DNA of 33,519 nucleotides from assembly GCA_910578835.1 (NCBI GenBank), contig CAJTSK010000029.1, positions 1 to 33,519 on the forward strand. Direction: 5' to 3'. The stretch is from an uncultured Muribaculum sp. (GTDB lineage Bacteria > Bacteroidota > Bacteroidia > Bacteroidales > Muribaculaceae). The notes below the pieces were generated by a model. The model searched no databases. It saw nothing but the letters and a program-made list of their open reading frames with translations, and had not been told where the DNA came from. Positions within the stretch are counted from its first letter, which is position 1; every line of letters begins with the position of its first letter. A program made the translations under genes and the position numbers. Below are positions 32,050 through 33,519 of the stretch, piece by piece.

Positions 32050-33018
32050 CTATGATGCCGTGATAATGAGACGCGTCACATAGGCGATATAACAAATAGC
32101 GAGGAGAGCACCCTCGATGCGGGTAATCGTGCGCTTTTTGAAAAACCATCCGAAGAGCCAGAAAAGAATTGATGCACCGGCAAGTACCAACAAGTCAAAA
32201 TTGCCTATGCCATTGAATTTCAAAGGATGTACTGTCGCCGAGCAACCCAGCACAAGGAATATGTTGAAGATATTGCTTCCTATTACATTTCCAAGTGCAA
32301 TGCCGGTCTTTCCTTTCAGCGCTGCGGTGACAGAGGTCGCCAGTTCCGGTAGCGATGTGCCGGCGGCAACGATAGTGAGTGCGATAATCGCATCGCTCAC
32401 TCCAAGCTGCGATGCGACACCCGATGCTCCTGCCACAAAGCGGTCGCCCCCAAATATAAGTGCGCCAAGTCCACCGATTACCCAGAGTATTGCTTTCCAC
32501 ATAGGCATCTCTCTCTTGGCGACACCATCTTCGGAGGGCGCGGAGCCTGACTTTGCCTGAGTAAAGGTGTAGCGCATGAAAATCATAAAAAACATAAGAA
32601 GCACTATGCCGTCGATTCGCGTCAACATCGTTGATGCCGTACCGTCGAGCAGAGGAGCATTGCCCATGACAAGCAGCACGAGCGATGACAGCACGACAAG
32701 CGGTATCTCATTGGTCATTATGCTTCGTTCGACCTTTATCGGCATAACCATTGCCGTGACACCGATTATGACCAGTATATTGAACACATTGCTACCCACT
32801 ACATTACCGATAGCAAGTTCAGTATTGCCCTGTATTGCCGAGATAAGGCTAATCACCAACTCAGGCGCCGATGTGCCGAACGCAACTACGGTAAGACCGA
32901 TTACGAGATCAGACACGCCCCAGCGTTTTGCTATTGCCGAAGAGCCGTCAGTAAGAATATTTGCACCGACAAGAATCAGCACAAGTCCCAATATCAGGAA
33001 AAAGATGTCAGCTATCAT
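32050..33018 (-). CDS. Calcium/sodium antiporter, YrbG/CaCA family, 322 aa
   Basis: Inner-membrane exchanger of the Ca2+:cation antiporter superfamily, expected to export Ca2+ against Na+ (or K+) influx. Ten or so membrane helices are arranged as two inverted repeats, each with the signature alpha motifs: GTSAPELVISLISA with GNVVGSNVFN, and GTSLPELATSVTAA with GNVIGSNIFN. The acidic Glu and the Asn/Ser residues of these motifs bind the cations. A hydrophilic loop (about 155-170) separates the halves. The length equals E. coli YrbG (325). Its promoter is at 33041-33048. No partners nearby. Confidence 0.95.
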   Translation of the reverse strand: MIADIFFLILGLVLILVGANILTDGSSAIAKRWGVSDLVIGLTVVAFGTSAPELVISLISAIQGNTELAIGNVVGSNVFNILVIIGVTAMVMPIKVERSIMTNEIPLVVLSSLVLLVMGNAPLLDGTASTMLTRIDGIVLLMFFMIFMRYTFTQAKSGSAPSEDGVAKREMPMWKAILWVIGGLGALIFGGDRFVAGASGVASQLGVSDAIIALTIVAAGTSLPELATSVTAALKGKTGIALGNVIGSNIFNIFLVLGCSATVHPLKFNGIGNFDLLVLAGASILFWLFGWFFKKRTITRIEGALLAICYIAYVTRLIITAS

Positions 33019-33040
33019 ATGGTAATCGTTTTCATTATTG

Positions 33041-33048
33041 CAAATTTA
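33041..33048 (-). promoter_or_regulatory. -7 element of antiporter gene
   Basis: TAAATTTG on the minus strand, 22 bp before the ATG at 33018; no good -33 element seen. Confidence 0.5.
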
Positions 33049-33129
33049 ATGATAATCATTTCGTCCATGAAATCAATCGTTATTAAAACAAATAAAAACG
33101 GCGCTTGGCTGAAAAGTTTTATAGTAGAA

Positions 33130-33161
33130 TTTGGGCGGTAAAAAATTATTGCTTACCTTTG
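33130..33161 (+). promoter_or_regulatory. tRNA-Ser promoter
   Basis: TTTG at 33130-33133 and TACCTTTG at 33154-33161 with a 20-bp spacer, 16 bp before the tRNA. Confidence 0.75.
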
Positions 33162-33177
33162 CACAGCAAAATCCCAA

Positions 33178-33265
33178 GGAGTGGTGCTCGAGTGGTTGAA
33201 GAGGCACGCCTGGAAAGCGTGTATACGCCAAAAGCGTATCGGGGGTTCGAATCCCCCTCACTCCG
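33178..33265 (+). tRNA. tRNA-Ser(GGA)
   Basis: 88 nt fold as a class II tRNA: acceptor GGAGTGG with CACTCC (the last pair G-T), anticodon loop CTGGAAA with GGA (reads UCC and UCU), a long variable arm (ATACGCCAAAAGCGTAT) and T arm GGGGGTTCGAATCCCCC. The discriminator is G, usual for serine tRNAs. CCA is not encoded. Confidence 0.96.
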
Positions 33266-33392
33266 CAAATAAACCGGACACCAAAAGACTCTAAATATTC
33301 CTTAGAGCAATTAAGAATAAAAACTTGATTAACATAGACAAAGGCATTTGTCACAGCACATTATTAGCTCAAGGCTGTGTGTCTTAATCCTT

Positions 33393-33430
33393 AACCTCTG
33401 ACTGCTGCAACGGTCGGAGGTTCGTTTTTA
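33393..33430 (+). terminator. Terminator downstream of tRNA-Ser
   Basis: AACCTC-T-GAC (33393-33402) pairs with GTC-G-GAGGTT (about 33413-33422), followed by CGTTTTTA. It would end the tRNA transcript about 165 nt after the tRNA. The 127 nt between them hold no feature I can name. Confidence 0.6.
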
Positions 33431-33519
33431 CAGGCGCCTCGTTTAGCCTTCTTAAAAGAAAAAAGGGGTCAGCGGATTTTTCCGGTGGGCAGCAGGCGAT
33501 GTCGGAGTATAGTGTTATC

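Noticed and set aside
33073..33354. 93-codon minus-strand frame across the tRNA
   Set aside because: It contains GVRGIRTPDTLLAYTRFPGV, the well-known false protein produced by reading a serine tRNA gene backwards.
33431..33519. Frames open to the right edge on both strands (for example minus ...RHRLLPTGKIR ending at 33469, or plus ...GSADFSGGQQAMSEYSVI)
   Set aside because: Several frames are open over under 100 bp and none shows a start, a family motif or a clear advantage, so no partial gene is called.
1..33519. CRISPR arrays, insertion sequences, prophage genes or attachment-site duplications
   Set aside because: No regular spaced repeats, transposase, integrase or phage structural genes were seen. 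The tRNA-Ser 3' end has no second copy in the short sequence to its right.

Overview
The window reads as chromosomal DNA from a member of the Bacteroidales (Bacteroidota), possibly Muribaculaceae-like; the family-level guess is inference. Direct support: most intergenic regions carry the Bacteroidota -7 promoter element TAnnTTTG, often with a TTG or TTTG about 19-21 bp upstream. Start codons are usually not preceded by strong Shine-Dalgarno sequences. The gene content (FabI, a UvrB-independent AddB-like nuclease, YccF, DUF5063, a GH10-esterase fusion, a secreted amylase with a SusE-like tail) fits gut Bacteroidales.

Region 1-5436 (minus strand) is a run of nine small envelope genes with no recognisable function apart from one DKNYY-repeat lipoprotein. 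They include lipoproteins, secreted proteins, two three-helix membrane proteins and a 59-residue membrane peptide coupled by ATGA overlaps to both neighbours. Two promoters serve the run, and they share a 51-bp module (42 identical positions) containing a GACATT-N10-AATGTC palindrome. A Crp/Fnr-type regulator lies immediately upstream (5552-6142), divergent from a secreted YcjY-type alpha/beta hydrolase with a cysteine nucleophile (6347-7438). This is the best candidate here for an undescribed regulated system.

Region 7515-12571 holds a secreted carboxypeptidase-regulatory-like protein, fabI, a secreted GH13 alpha-amylase, and on the plus strand a macro-domain-like A1S_2505 family protein overlapping a maltose/galactoside O-acetyltransferase.

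Region 12552-20242 is one long minus-strand housekeeping operon, tsaB-metF-holB-addB-like-hemW-yaaA, driven from a promoter next to the divergent operon yicC-gmk-nadD-DUF5063 (20337-22891). A yccF gene converges on the latter.

Region 23267-25585 has a gene-free stretch with a well-formed promoter and a strong terminator about 270 nt apart, which looks like a small-RNA gene. It is followed by an AraC regulator/flavoprotein pair and another gene-free stretch. Region 25586-29069 holds a periplasmic histidine-type phosphatase and a GH10 xylanase-CE1 esterase fusion, separated by a 13-bp-stem bidirectional terminator.

Region 29235-31624 is a two-gene unit: a CbbX/SpoVK-type AAA+ ATPase with two copies of an unrecognised beta-rich N-terminal domain, and a 133-residue cysteine-rich partner. 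It is preceded by a roughly 360-nt structured leader with its own promoter. The window ends with a Na+/Ca2+ antiporter and a tRNA-Ser(GGA) gene.
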